From Trema orientale (Eukaryota; Streptophyta; Magnoliopsida; Rosales; Cannabaceae), in assembly GCA_002914845.1 (NCBI GenBank), contig JXTC01000010.1, positions 2,156,392 through 2,220,391 of the forward strand: DNA of 64,000 bases. The letters are read 5' to 3'. Numbering within the stretch: the first letter of the stretch is position 1; each line of letters begins with the position of its first letter. Position numbers and translations under genes: made by a program. Positions 1-10,739 of this stretch are shown piece by piece. A model generated the notes under the pieces. The model saw nothing but the letters and a program-made list of their open reading frames with translations, was not told the DNA's origin and ran no database searches.

Positions 1-2149
1 GTTTTGATTATTGTATAATAATAAATATCAAAATATTCCATAATTTATTTATTATAGAAATATTTTAATAAAATTATTTATTAAAGTTAAGACATATTTT
101 TGCTAATTAAATCAAATAAGATTATCACAACTAATAAAAGAAGCTGAACATTTCTCTTGGATCGCATTACAAGACTTTGTGCATTCATAGTATATTATAT
201 TGGTATGACTATGTATAAAAAATCTTAATGTATAATAATATTGAACAAAGACTATGTAAAATATGTTATTATAATAAGTGATGGAAAAATGGGAACTGAA
301 GAAAAGTGAGATCGTCGTAGCTGAAAACACGACGATTGTCAAATCTAAGGAAAATGTTTGGAGTCTCCGTTTCGCCACTAATGTAACGATCATTTTCAGG
401 CAACTTTAGGCCTCCGAAAATGCAATTTTCTCTTTTGGGCTATTTTTGTTTCTATAATATCTTTAGCAAATAAATTTAGAATTTATGTCCATTAGTTATG
501 GATTGATGTTGTATATTAGGTCTTGTAATATTCTTTTTTTTAAAAAAATCATTATCTTATTTAATTTTTCAATATTTCATTTAGGGTATATTTAAATTGT
601 TGTAAGCCTTGATGATAGTTCGGTTTTCAGATGAAATAAAAACTATCTTGAGTATTTTCACTCAGTCTTCTCTCATTCTTGGTATTCGTTAGCGACTCAA
701 TAAGTTTGAGACTAATCGAGCGTTTTCTGTCTTTCCTATAAGCCTTTGCTATGTCAGTAGGAGTGCCAATGACTATAATTAATTATCCTATATTTACCAA
801 AAAAGTTAATTAATTCAAATCTGATTGTTTCTGTCGTTGTAACAGTGGTGCATTTTGCTACTGTTGCAATAATGATTCGCTGAAAGTGGATTTTAATAGA
901 TAAAACATAGTAACAAAGATTAAGAATAAGAAGAAAAGTGACATATGAGATTTTTACATGGTTTAGCTATTTCCCAATAGCCTACTCCTCGGGGCATGAG
1001 CTATGCCTAGAGAAAGAAACGTATTAGTAATAATTTTGAACGTAATCAATTGACTTACTCAAAATCCCTCTTATCTCTTGATGAAATGTTTGTTATTCTT
1101 TCACTTATACATTCTGTGAACTCCACTTAGCTTATTTGACTCCAAACTCTTGAACTCAATTTAATGGTTAGATCAATCTTCTTTGCTTCGGTATATCTTC
1201 AATTTTATATACTGGGACTCGTTCCTATGTTCTAGAATATATCTTCTCTCGAAGATGCCCAATTCTTCTCATAATGAACTTTTTCATTCTCAATTACAAA
1301 GATTTCCTAGAGCTATTACTCTAAGAACATAAAAGGCTCACACAAAAATAAACACCCAAAAAGCTTTACATGAAAAAACTCTCAATTTCGCTAAGTTTCG
1401 ACACAATACTACTTCATGATCCTTGAGCCTTATATAGGTAACGTTCCTTGGTTCCCACTCTCCAGAAAAGAGCAACTTTGGATGAAAAACTATGGTTACT
1501 CAAGCATTTACATGTAGAAATGATTTGTTTCCAACAACAGAGGACTTTGACGGAAGCCACGGAATTGGGAAAAATATTTTGGCATTCGAGTCATTAAAAT
1601 TGACGTTTACAATTTAATTAGCACATAGTAATATAAGGAAAAGACACCCTCATACGTTTAAATTAGCCAAAGAGCAAGTTTTCCTATTTTAGCACTGCTA
1701 TTGCAAGATCATCCAAATTAGGATATGAACATTTAGAATCAGCAGAAATGATTAAAGAAGCTTTCACAATAACTTATCACTCAAAACCTCTCAATTGGTG
1801 GTATTTTCTTAACAATATATGAAGAGTTTCCCTTAGATAAATTGGGTAGTTATCCAATATATATTTTAGAGCACCAAAACCTGTCCCTAGCTATACGTGA
1901 TAGACAATCAGAAATCATAAAAAAATAGAAACAATCAATCAATGACTATTTTAAAGAAATAATATGCTTTAAAGTTCTGCTAATCAAATCAAAAGAGCAA
2001 ATAATTTTAATTAATACAAATATTCAATCAATTTGATTAGATTTTTGTGATCCTTAAGTATATATTTGGTTATGTGAAGCATGCCAACAGATACACTTTC
2101 AGTATAATTAAGATTTAATTACCAAGTCATAAATGAAAATTAAAGTTTT
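1..2149. other. Gene-free AT-rich intergenic DNA
   Basis: No open reading frame here has recognisable protein features; the only ORF of note (minus strand, 112-393) is hydrophobic low-complexity translation. About 945-1590 reads like a decayed dispersed repeat because it has a mixed-composition stretch around 950-1020, but I could not find its ends. Nothing else can be supported. Confidence 0.6.
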
Positions 2150-2166
2150 CAATCAGTTAACATTCT

Positions 2167-2280
2167 TTTTTTTTTTGATACATTGTTAGATTAATATGGG
2201 GAGGGGAAAGGCCAGGGTTCGATCTCCACACCTCATACTCCTCAAAGAGGAGTTTTTCCATAGGAGCTTGTAGCTCGTGG
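2167..2280 (-). mobile_element. Short SINE-like retroposon with perfect 17-base target duplication
   Basis: A 114-base insertion is flanked by perfect 17-base direct repeats (caatcagttaacattct at 2150-2166 and 2281-2297). On the minus strand it ends in a poly-A tail, seen as a T-run on the plus strand beginning inside the left repeat. A long target duplication plus an A-tail is the signature of LINE-dependent retroposition. Its A-tail-proximal part resembles the similar-sized insertion at 61222-61334. The tRNA-like A and B boxes are not convincing here, so the exact SINE family is open. Confidence 0.75.
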
Positions 2281-2297
2281 CAATCAGTTAACATTCT

Positions 2298-3602
2298 AAA
2301 TAAATACTACTTTTCATTTGTAACAACAGTATGTGTTTATTTTGTAATTTATATAATTGCAGATACATAAAATTATAGAAGGAAATCTAATAACACTGGA
2401 CACCTACTCTCCTCCTCCGCCCCTGGATTAAAAGAATAAATAAATAAATAAAATAAAAAATAAAAGGCTCGGAGACCAGATTCCAATTTTCATACCAATT
2501 ATTTTAAATAATTTCTCGAGTCACATATATGGGAATTTAATTCATTTATCTTCTAGTTGATTTTTAAACTCTTTTACCTGATCAATTTCTTGCAGTAGAT
2601 AACAAAGGACTAACTAATAAAATATAAGCCAAATATCCAGAACGATTTTGTTTGACCGAGGAAATATTGGCATATCGACATTCAAATTCAAGTTGCACTT
2701 TTTGACTTGAAGAGTATTTTAATATTATCCGTGTGATTTAATTTTTTTTCTTATCTAAAGTTCGAAAAAGACAAGAACCTATTGGAGCCTATATTGACCC
2801 TTGGTATTTTGCACGTTTTCTAGATCTAGAGTTTCTTCTTTCTTTATTATTTTTAAAGGATTTTTCTTCTCTATTTCGTAGCATTGAAAAGAGAGAGAAA
2901 CTTCAACAAAGGACACCTAGTACACAGACAGAAGAAGCATAAACATACATTCCAAAAGGTTTTATGTATTTTTTTACTTTTTTAAACGTGGCCAAGATAT
3001 ATATATAAACGTCATGGACGATTTAGCTATTAAATACTTCTCCTTTGTTTTATTACGATCTTTTTTATTGAAGATTATGAACATCTTTTGTTTCTCTGAA
3101 CCTGATTGATCTGAAATCATTTGTTAGAACAGAAAAGGGATAATACTAATGACACTTCATTGTTTTAATTAAATACTACGGTTTATCCTCTATACTCGTA
3201 AAATTAAAAAATATATAATTTTATTTTTTAAAACAAGAAAAAAGTATATTCCATATATTTTTTGGTCAATTTTGAAATATAAATGTCTAAAATACCCAAC
3301 TTGAAATATAAATATCTAAAATACTCATATATATTTTCTAAAATCTATTACCAAATACTTGCATATCTAATTATTCTTTAAAGGAAAGAAAACCATTTTG
3401 TTTAAAGATTATAGAAGGTAATTTTGGAATTTTTTTTTTTGAAATTGGTAATTTTGGAATTATCTCAACACAAAAATGAGAGGTACGTGCACGTGACTGT
3501 TCGTAGAGTTTTCAAACTGGTTAGTTTCTAGTGGTCATTGAATTTTACCGATTGCGCCACGAATTATAACGTCCCTTATCCTATTAGTAAATAATTTTAA
3601 TA
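2298..3602. other. Intergenic DNA upstream of BBE-like gene 1
   Basis: There is no gene in this stretch. It is AT-rich and includes a 16-base T-rich insertion at 3431-3446 flanked by a 14-base direct repeat (ggtaattttggaat at 3417-3430 and 3447-3460), which looks like an A-tail-only retroposition scar. A perfect G-box core CACGTG lies at 3490-3495, about 410 bases upstream of the gene 1 start, and could be a bZIP/bHLH site; function is not shown. Confidence 0.5.
3490..3495. promoter_or_regulatory. G-box (CACGTG) upstream of BBE-like gene 1
   Basis: This palindromic CACGTG sits in the context acgtgcacgtgac and matches the plant G-box/ABRE core bound by bZIP and bHLH factors. It is about 410 bases from the chosen ATG, and the MITE insertion lies between it and the TATA box. 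Whether it is functional is inference. Confidence 0.3.
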
Positions 3603-3762
3603 GGACGCGTCTACAGTAGTGGCGACTCTGCGTAGGTTCTGTCTATACACCGTTTGATAGGAATACAGATTCTCCATAGATTTCCGTTATTCCCACAGAT
3701 TTCCATCAAACGGTGTATAAAGAGTGGTTCTACGTAGGGGCGCTCCTACTGTAGCCTTCCCT
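3603..3762. mobile_element. Mutator-type MITE (copy 1) in the promoter of BBE-like gene 1
   Basis: This 160-base element has terminal inverted repeats (outer 5' end ggacgcgtctacagtag; the 3' end reads the same way on the other strand) and perfect 9-base target duplications attttaata at 3594-3602 and 3763-3771. A 9-base duplication is typical of Mutator-like elements. The interior contains a second inverted pair, so the whole element could fold as a hairpin. Related copies are at 43690-43861 and 44086-44257. Its right edge is about 75 bases upstream of the TATA box of gene 1. Confidence 0.85.
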
Positions 3763-3836
3763 ATTTTAATATATCATTTCTTAAAAAATGGACAAAGGTA
3801 CAAAACGTACGACTCATTCTAATGCACAAAACGTAC

Positions 3837-3844
3837 TATAAATA
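3837..3844 (+). promoter_or_regulatory. TATA box of BBE-like gene 1
   Basis: The sequence tataaata lies 66 bases before the chosen ATG at 3903. Transcription would be expected to start 25-35 bases downstream, about 3865-3875, so the upstream in-frame ATG at 3867 falls at or before the cap site. The TATA box lies between two near-identical copies of a segment of about 27 bases (about 3809-3835 and 3854-3880), a small tandem duplication of the core promoter. Confidence 0.7.
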
Positions 3845-3902
3845 GGGCAGGTTTCGACTCATTTTAATGCACAAAACGTACAATCAACCAAAATATATAA
3901 TA

Positions 3903-5561
3903 ATGAAGTACTCGGCATACTCTTCATTCGTTCTTTGTGTCATTGTTTCTCTTCTCTCATTTTCTCTACGAGCTTCAGCTCATTCTCATGAGGACTTTCT
4001 TCAATGCCTCTCCCACAATTTCTCAAACTCTACCACCCTCGCTAAACTCATCTACACTCCAAACAATCCGTCGTATATTTCTATCTTGAATTCTACCATA
4101 CAAAATCCTCGAATCACTTCTCCTTCAAGCCTAAAACCACTCCTCATTATTACACCTTCGAATGCCTCGCATGTCCAGGCCTCCGTTTACTGCTCCAGGA
4201 AACATGGCTTGCAGATTCGAACACGTAGTGGTGGCCATGACCTTGAGGGTCTCTCTTACGTGTCCGAAGTCCCATTCGTTATAATCGATCTGAGAAACCT
4301 AATTTCCATAAATGTGGACGTACATGAAAAAACTGCATGGGTTGAGGCCGGAGCTACCATTGGAGAAGTTTACTATAGGATTGCTGAGAAAAGTGGAAAT
4401 CTCGGCTTTCCAGCCGGCGTTTGTCACACTGTAGGAGTTGGTGGGCACTTCAGCGGTGGCGGCTATGGAAACCTAATGCGAAAATATGGCCTTGCAGCCG
4501 ATAATATCATTGACGCTCAGTTGGTCAACGCTGACGGAGAACTTCTTGACCGGGAATCTATGGGGGAAGATTTATTTTGGGCCATTCGTGGTGGTGGTGC
4601 AGCAAGCTTTGGAATCGTTCTTGCTTGGAAAATCCACTTGGTTCCGGTACCGTCAACAGTGACGATGTTCACTGTAGACAGGAACTTGGAGCAAAATGAA
4701 ACCTTGAAGATTGTTAATCGGTGGCAATATATTGCTGACAAGTTCGATGAGGATTTGTTAATCTTTGTTAGGTTCCTAACTGTGAATTCTACTGATCAAG
4801 AAGGGAATAATAAGACAACAATACAAGCTTCATTCTTTTCGTTGTTCCTTGGTGGAGTGGATAATCTTCTTTCTTTGATGGCAAAGCGCTTCCCTGAGTT
4901 GGGATTGAAAAGAGAAGATTGCACCGAAATGAGCTGGATTGAATCCGTCCATTATTCGGCTGGACTGCCAAGTGGAAAGTTGGAAGGTTTGCTTAATCGG
5001 ACACCTCTAGAAGTGCCAATATTACCATTCAAAGTGAAACTAGACTATGTGAAGAAGCCTATTCCAGAAAAGGTATTGGAAACAATGCTGGATAGGTTAT
5101 ACGAAGAAGAGGTAGGAAAGGGATTGATCCAATTGTTTCCTTATGGAGGAAAAATGAGTGAGATTCCGGAATCAGAAATTCCATTCTCGCACCGAGCTGG
5201 AAACCTTTACAAAATTTTGTACTATGTCAAATGGGACGAAGGAGAAAATGATAGTAAAGCAGTTGAAAGGCATTTGAATTGGGTCAGAAGTGTTTACAAT
5301 TACATGACTCCCTATGTGTCTAAAAATCCAAGAGGTGCATATCTCAATTATAGGGACCTTGACTTGGGAACCAATAACGACAAGGGCCCAATAAGTTATG
5401 CACAAGCGAGCATTTGGGGAAAAAAGTATTTCGGGAGCAATTTCAAGAGATTAGTGCACGTGAAGACCAAGGTTGATCCTAAGAATTTCTTCAGGAATGA
5501 ACAAAGCATCCCACCTCTTCCTTTGCCCGGGGCCAAGAAAAACAATAACAATGGACCTTGA
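3903..5561 (+). CDS. BBE-like FAD-linked oxidoreductase, gene 1
   Basis: Single-exon gene for a 552-residue secreted flavoprotein oxidase of the berberine-bridge-enzyme-like family. Residues 1-26 are a signal peptide ending ASA. The FAD-binding domain (about 70-250) carries the two flavin-anchoring residues, His112 in RSGGHD and Cys174 in [16 protein letters not shown]; Cys35 and Cys97 match the conserved disulfide. The C-terminal BBE domain has LNYRDLDLG with Tyr483, equivalent to the catalytic-base Tyr484 of THCA synthase, and ends near SIPPLP. There are several N-glycosylation sequons. The frame is open from an upstream ATG at 3867, but the 3903 start gives a normal signal peptide and suits the TATA position. 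The positions of THCA synthase His292 and Tyr417 are Arg290 and Phe412 here, so cannabinoid synthesis is unlikely; the real substrate is unknown. Family assignment is firm; no symbol is justified. Confidence 0.95.
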   Translation: MKYSAYSSFVLCVIVSLLSFSLRASAHSHEDFLQCLSHNFSNSTTLAKLIYTPNNPSYISILNSTIQNPRITSPSSLKPLLIITPSNASHVQASVYCSRKHGLQIRTRSGGHDLEGLSYVSEVPFVIIDLRNLISINVDVHEKTAWVEAGATIGEVYYRIAEKSGNLGFPAGVCHTVGVGGHFSGGGYGNLMRKYGLAADNIIDAQLVNADGELLDRESMGEDLFWAIRGGGAASFGIVLAWKIHLVPVPSTVTMFTVDRNLEQNETLKIVNRWQYIADKFDEDLLIFVRFLTVNSTDQEGNNKTTIQASFFSLFLGGVDNLLSLMAKRFPELGLKREDCTEMSWIESVHYSAGLPSGKLEGLLNRTPLEVPILPFKVKLDYVKKPIPEKVLETMLDRLYEEEVGKGLIQLFPYGGKMSEIPESEIPFSHRAGNLYKILYYVKWDEGENDSKAVERHLNWVRSVYNYMTPYVSKNPRGAYLNYRDLDLGTNNDKGPISYAQASIWGKKYFGSNFKRLVHVKTKVDPKNFFRNEQSIPPLPLPGAKKNNNNGP

Positions 5562-5615
5562 CTACTTGGATTCCATGTTTGGGATAAAAGATTAGTAATC
5601 TGCTGCTTTCTTAAG

Positions 5616-5621
5616 AATAAA
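5616..5621 (+). terminator. Candidate polyadenylation signal of BBE-like gene 1
   Basis: A canonical AATAAA lies 55 bases after the stop codon, followed by T-rich sequence. A second AATAAA-like site lies about 100 bases further on. This spacing is normal for a plant 3' UTR. Confidence 0.5.
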
Positions 5622-5639
5622 GTTCAAATCTACGCTTGT

Positions 5640-7637
5640 TTGTTATTTTCATTACCAGAGACAATTCTTACGATGTTTGTGTGAGTGTAATAGTTTCCTT
5701 TCTTGTAAGTTATATGACTCAAATAAAACACTACTTTTTCGTTCTCTCATATAATGTACAATTGTTTTTGGCTAAAATTTTCACACTTGACTTTTGAAAT
5801 AAGTGGTATATTCAGTGAGATTATTAGGCATGACCTTTTGAATATAAATCTAAAGATCTTTTCTTATGTTTTTCATTCTGGTAGCATTGGCCTTTCGGGC
5901 TTTGCTTTTGTAATGAATCCTCTTTTTGTTTTTTTTTTTTAAAAAATAGAAATAAATAAATAAATAAGTCAATAGAAAATAAAATAAACTTCAAACGCAT
6001 AGAATTAAATTTTTAAAAAGTGCGAACTAAGTTAGATGATCTCGCAAGATTATAATGCCCTTTCTTTTATTTTGAAACAAATTAATTACTTGTAAATTTT
6101 TTTAAATAAATAGGATTGAGCTAATGGAGAATGCAAAATTAATAATACAACCAAAAGCCATCCAACCACTAAAAAGCAAATGAAAAAGGGCTTCATACAG
6201 AAATACAATCCGAAACTCTAACAAATTGAAAAATATTGAATGGGATCGATATTTTGATTAATCTCATACTTATTTAGATAAATACCATTTTTAAACGTTT
6301 ATTGTTAAAAATACTAGTTCTTAAATTTATCTTAAAAAAATCCAATTTCAATGTACGATGTGAAATTTTCGCAAGCATACGTAGGAATTGTACCAAGTAA
6401 TAAAGCAGAGTAACAGATCGTTGCTATGAGGATTAGTTTAATAACTACTAAAATTATACCATTCTTAACTTTGTAGACAAAATTGATTAACAGAAAATAA
6501 TTACAAATAAAATAATTAAAATTGAAAAAGATAAAGCGAAAATTAATTTAAGAGAAATTCAAGAATGAAAGATTACTAGAGCGTACAAGTTCACCAAGAG
6601 AAATTCCTATTTGAGTCCTTTTATTCACTAACATCGTCTATATAATATTCATATGTTTGAACAAGAAACCTTAAATTATTCAATAATCCTTCTAGGGATT
6701 ATATAAAAAATATGTACTTTTAATATGTAAAACCACTATCACTTGATGTGAATTGTGCCATCCGGAAGGCTCATTACGTTCTAAGATTCTCTTACATATT
6801 CATACAAGTCATGTTACTAGATATCGCTAGATGTCGTATTCACCTTAGAGTTTCTTTTCCTAAAAACTATTCCTAGATATCTCCTTTTGGGTTTCAACCT
6901 ATGATTCAAATATTGACCAAGTATTTGAAAGCATTAAGTGTAGTAAAAGTAACTACAAATATAAATAAAAGATTTAGTTCATGATTGAAAAATAAAGCAT
7001 CCTTAACATGATGTTCATCATCAATTACAAAATTAACTAAAAGAGATAATGAAAAGAGAAAAGAAGAGAAGAAGAACTAAAAATCTTAAATGCGATGAAT
7101 GCACCATAATATCCTCTTTCAATCCATGAAAGTTGGCCCCTTTTAGCGCTCCCAATTCACACTTTTAAAGCTTGCTCCTTCGTATTAGAGTTAGGGTCGT
7201 TTCCGTTTTTCATTTTTTTTTTTAATAGGTCTGGCGATTTGACCTCAGAAATCTTGCGCTATAGCACTGAACTCTCAGGTTTTTAGGTATTAAAGATTAT
7301 GATTTGGCGCCCGACCCTAATTTTCCAACACTGCAGCCTTGGACTCCCTAGATCTTCTAAGTTTGATTTCTTCAGCGCTGTAGCATTAATTTTCCAATGT
7401 TGTGATGCTAGAGTCAAAGTTTGCCATTCTTCACATTTTTCACTCTCTTACACATGTATTCCACACTTGAGAATATAAAGAAAAAACATAACTAAAAATC
7501 AAAGAAAACCAGCTATCCTAATATAACTAAAACTAGATAGAAATTAACTATAAACCAAATTAAACACAATTAAATCCCAAAGACTTAGCTATTCTTAATG
7601 AAAAATTAGTGGCCAAATAACTCTATTTTATAGAGTT
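5640..7637. other. Gene-free stretch with a dispersed-repeat remnant
   Basis: There is no supportable gene. The segment about 6360-6430 (gcaagcatacgtaggaattg, then aagtaataaag) looks like a dispersed plant repeat; a diverged relative lies at about 44950-45015. The rest up to the copia target site is AT-rich and possibly further repeat debris. Confidence 0.4.
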
Positions 7638-7642
7638 ATCAA

Positions 7643-8109
7643 TGTTGGGTAATATATATATATAACCTATTAAATATGGGCTACACATTTTTTAAATAAC
7701 AATTATATATTAGGCTTGTCTAATTAAGTGGGGTCATTAAGTGATCTGATTATGGTCTCAAGAAATTACTAATTAAGTAAGGGGTCCATATTGTCTGCTA
7801 GTATATAAAGACATAATTATTAGGGTTTTGGTCCCTAAGCCAAATAGAACGTATGCTCTTCTCCTCTGTCTCTATCAATAGAGAGAGATCCTATTGAGCA
7901 TACATAGAGTATTCTGGCTGTAGAAGGCCTTCTACCTTCAGGCTCTAATTAATACATCACTTCTACTTACGTGATCATATTCTTTGTTGTCAAAAACAAT
8001 AGATCCAGGTTAGTCACCGACTTTCTCTCGACAAATCTTTCCCTAACAATTTGGCATGATGGATTCTAGGATTGTATTTAGTTTAGCAATGTATTATGCA
8101 TATTCAACA
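7643..8109 (+). repeat. 5' LTR of the copia element
   Basis: It starts TGTTGGGTAATATA and ends TTCAACA directly before the primer-binding site. It aligns by eye along its whole length with 14303-14813, apart from one indel about 150 bases in. Confidence 0.9.
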
Positions 8110-8111
8110 AG

Positions 8112-8123
8112 TGGTATCAGAGC
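8112..8123 (+). other. Primer-binding site of the copia element
   Basis: The sequence tggtatcagagc is complementary to the 3' end of initiator methionine tRNA, the usual primer of plant Ty1/copia elements. It lies two bases after the 5' LTR. Confidence 0.9.
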
Positions 8124-8399
8124 AGGATTTCATGTTTAATTTATTATGTTAATCATACATGTTTGAAGTTTTCGTAATCTATGCCGATTTGCAATTCTAG
8201 AGTTTAGATTATACATACATGATATATGATTTTTATGATCTGTTGAGTTATTTGATGCTATGAGGATAAGGTTTTGGCTATGGGTCGTTATTTTTTAAAG
8301 AATTAGGGCTTAAAACATCCAATTTTGGCAATTTTTGGGTGTTTTGGACAATTAATGCGAATTTAGAATTTTTCAGATTTGTGTTAAAATAATGTTTCT

Positions 8400-8840
8400 G
8401 GTCAACCGATTCTACGGTTTCAGTCGACCGAACACACTGTAGCAGGAAAGGTTGATTCTCAACCTATTTTGATTTTCAGGTTGATTTTTTGGTAAATTTC
8501 GATCCTTTTTTATTTAAACTATGGAGTTCCAACCTATTGTCGACCTATTAAGGACTAAAACGACTCACGCTTTGTCCATTGAAAACCCTATTTGGTTCTA
8601 GGGTTGATGAAGTATTCAAGAGCTTAGGAAGATCGAATTTGACATTTTTTGGTCACTGTCAGAATTGGTCGACCGAATCCAAGTTTTTAGTCGACCGAAA
8701 GTTGCTCAAAATCACAATTTGATCTCTGTGATTTTCAGTTGACTGAATGGTAGACCGTAGACCCACTATCAGATTTGGTCAATCGAAACAGTAGAATCGG
8801 TCAACTGAATCTGACAGGATGTCGACCGATTCCAACAGAG
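8400..8840 (+). repeat. Leader of the copia element with repeated TCGACCGA-type motifs
   Basis: Within about 440 bases the motif gtcgaccga and one-base variants (gtcaaccga, gtcaatcga, gtcaactga, gttgactga) recurs many times at irregular spacing, between the primer-binding site and the first pol-like sequence. There is no clear ORF. It could be a decayed array of short repeats in the untranslated leader. Confidence 0.5.
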
Positions 8841-10739
8841 AAAATTTTTTCAGTTATTTTGGGCATTTTAGTCAATTTTTTTTGTACCATTTGTTCAAAT
8901 ATTTTGAAATAGATTAGGTAAAATAATATGTTGCCAAAATAACCTCTATTATGTAGATTTATTTATTTTGAAGTATTTGAATGATTGTGTGTTTATTGTT
9001 CATGTCAATAATTACCAGCCCGAAGGAAGGTGATTATTTGGCCGAATAATGAACACACATGCAGTAATGGATATATGATGGTTATCAAGTTTCCATGTGG
9101 ATAGCAAATCAGCCCAAAGGAAGATTTTCTTTCTGACAAGATTTACTGTCAATTTTTTATTACTGCATCGAAGAGTACCACTTCAAGTTGATAAGTGGCC
9201 TAAAAGAAGGCTTATTGATGTTGTTCTAAGTATCTTATGATAGAAGCTCACCTTATATGTTTATTTGATGTATGTCATGCTAGTATATCTTATTATTTTA
9301 TATGCTTGGTTTATGACATATTTTTAATATGAGATGTTATTTTTTTATTTTTTGTTCTCTGTCCAGTTTCTGCTTAATATATCTTCCATTATTAAGTCTA
9401 ATATCTGTGTTTAATAATACAAACATTAAGAAATGGAATGAGCATAATGTGCTCAATTGCATTGGTCTTGACCTTGTGCTCCAGACAGAACATCCTACTG
9501 CTCTTATAGTTTAAAGTTCTTCAGTTGATAAAAAAGGATTTTGAGCAGTAAATACGTTCTAATTGCATAAGTCTTACGGTTATGCAACACTTCATTACAG
9601 AAATCATTAGGGGTGCTATACCTGAGAAAGTAAACACTAAGTTTTTCCTTAAAACAATTACGGATCATTTTATTGAAAACAAAAAGGTCAAAATGAGTAC
9701 CATTTTAAGAAACTCATTTCAATTCAGTATAAGGATTAATGGAACATAAGGGAGTATATTATATACATCTCTAATCTTGCTTCCAAACTAAAGGTACTTA
9801 AGTTAGAGTAGTTGAAAGACTTGCTTATGCATTCGGTCTCTATCCCTCTTCCTGCATAATTCAGTTAACTTAAGTAAAGTAACAATACCGTAAAGGACAA
9901 ATGGTCTCTTTTGAGATTATTTCTTATAGTGTGCAAGAATAAGATAGGTTGAAGTGAGAGAATATTGAAAGTGCTTACTTAGCATATATTTCTCAGGATA
10001 AGATAAGGAAAAGGAATAATGATAAGAAATTTGCAGTTGTGTCTTTACAGCATAAAGTGCAAAAGGAAACAAAATAAGGAAGGCTGGATATATAAGGTTG
10101 ATTGTCCCAATCATGCCTTTTGGCGTATAAAGAAGGATATGCTTCTCAACTTTATTTGTCATAAGGTTAATTTAGCTCTTGTATCTAAATGTATTTAGTG
10201 AATAGATACGGATCTTACTATTCACATAAGTATGTTTATACAAGATTATTTGTGAAGTCTGTTGTAAATTAATAATAAAAGATTCATCTATTTAGGTAAT
10301 GGCAACACTACTTCAGTAGAGGTTATATAAGGTTATTTAGAATACAATTAGAGATTAATTAAATTTTAGGTTTGGGAGATACTTTTAAAGTATTCTATTT
10401 CTAACTTGAACAAATATAGTCATCCTTGTTCATAGGGAAGTAGTTAAATTTAGTTTCTTTCCATATTCAAGTTCTTTGATTGATAATCTTTATAAACTTA
10501 AAATAATTGCCTCATCAAGTTAATCTTGCATATTAAGAAATATGGTACAAAAGTACAAGTCAATTAAAAGAATTTCTCTATGGTATGACACAAATTTTTT
10601 TTTATAGACCTCTTAATAGAGAATTAATAGTCTTATGTCAGATAAAATTCTTAACTTACTTAACTTAACAGACTTTAAATCTTTGTTAAGTATATTAAGG
10701 AATACAGACAAACATAAGAAAATCAGGTATTAATAGAAG

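Noticed and set aside
3867..3902. Upstream in-frame ATG of BBE-like gene 1
   Set aside because: It lies about 30 bases after the TATA box at or before the expected cap site and would put a polar stretch in front of the signal peptide; the ATG at 3903 aligns with gene 2.
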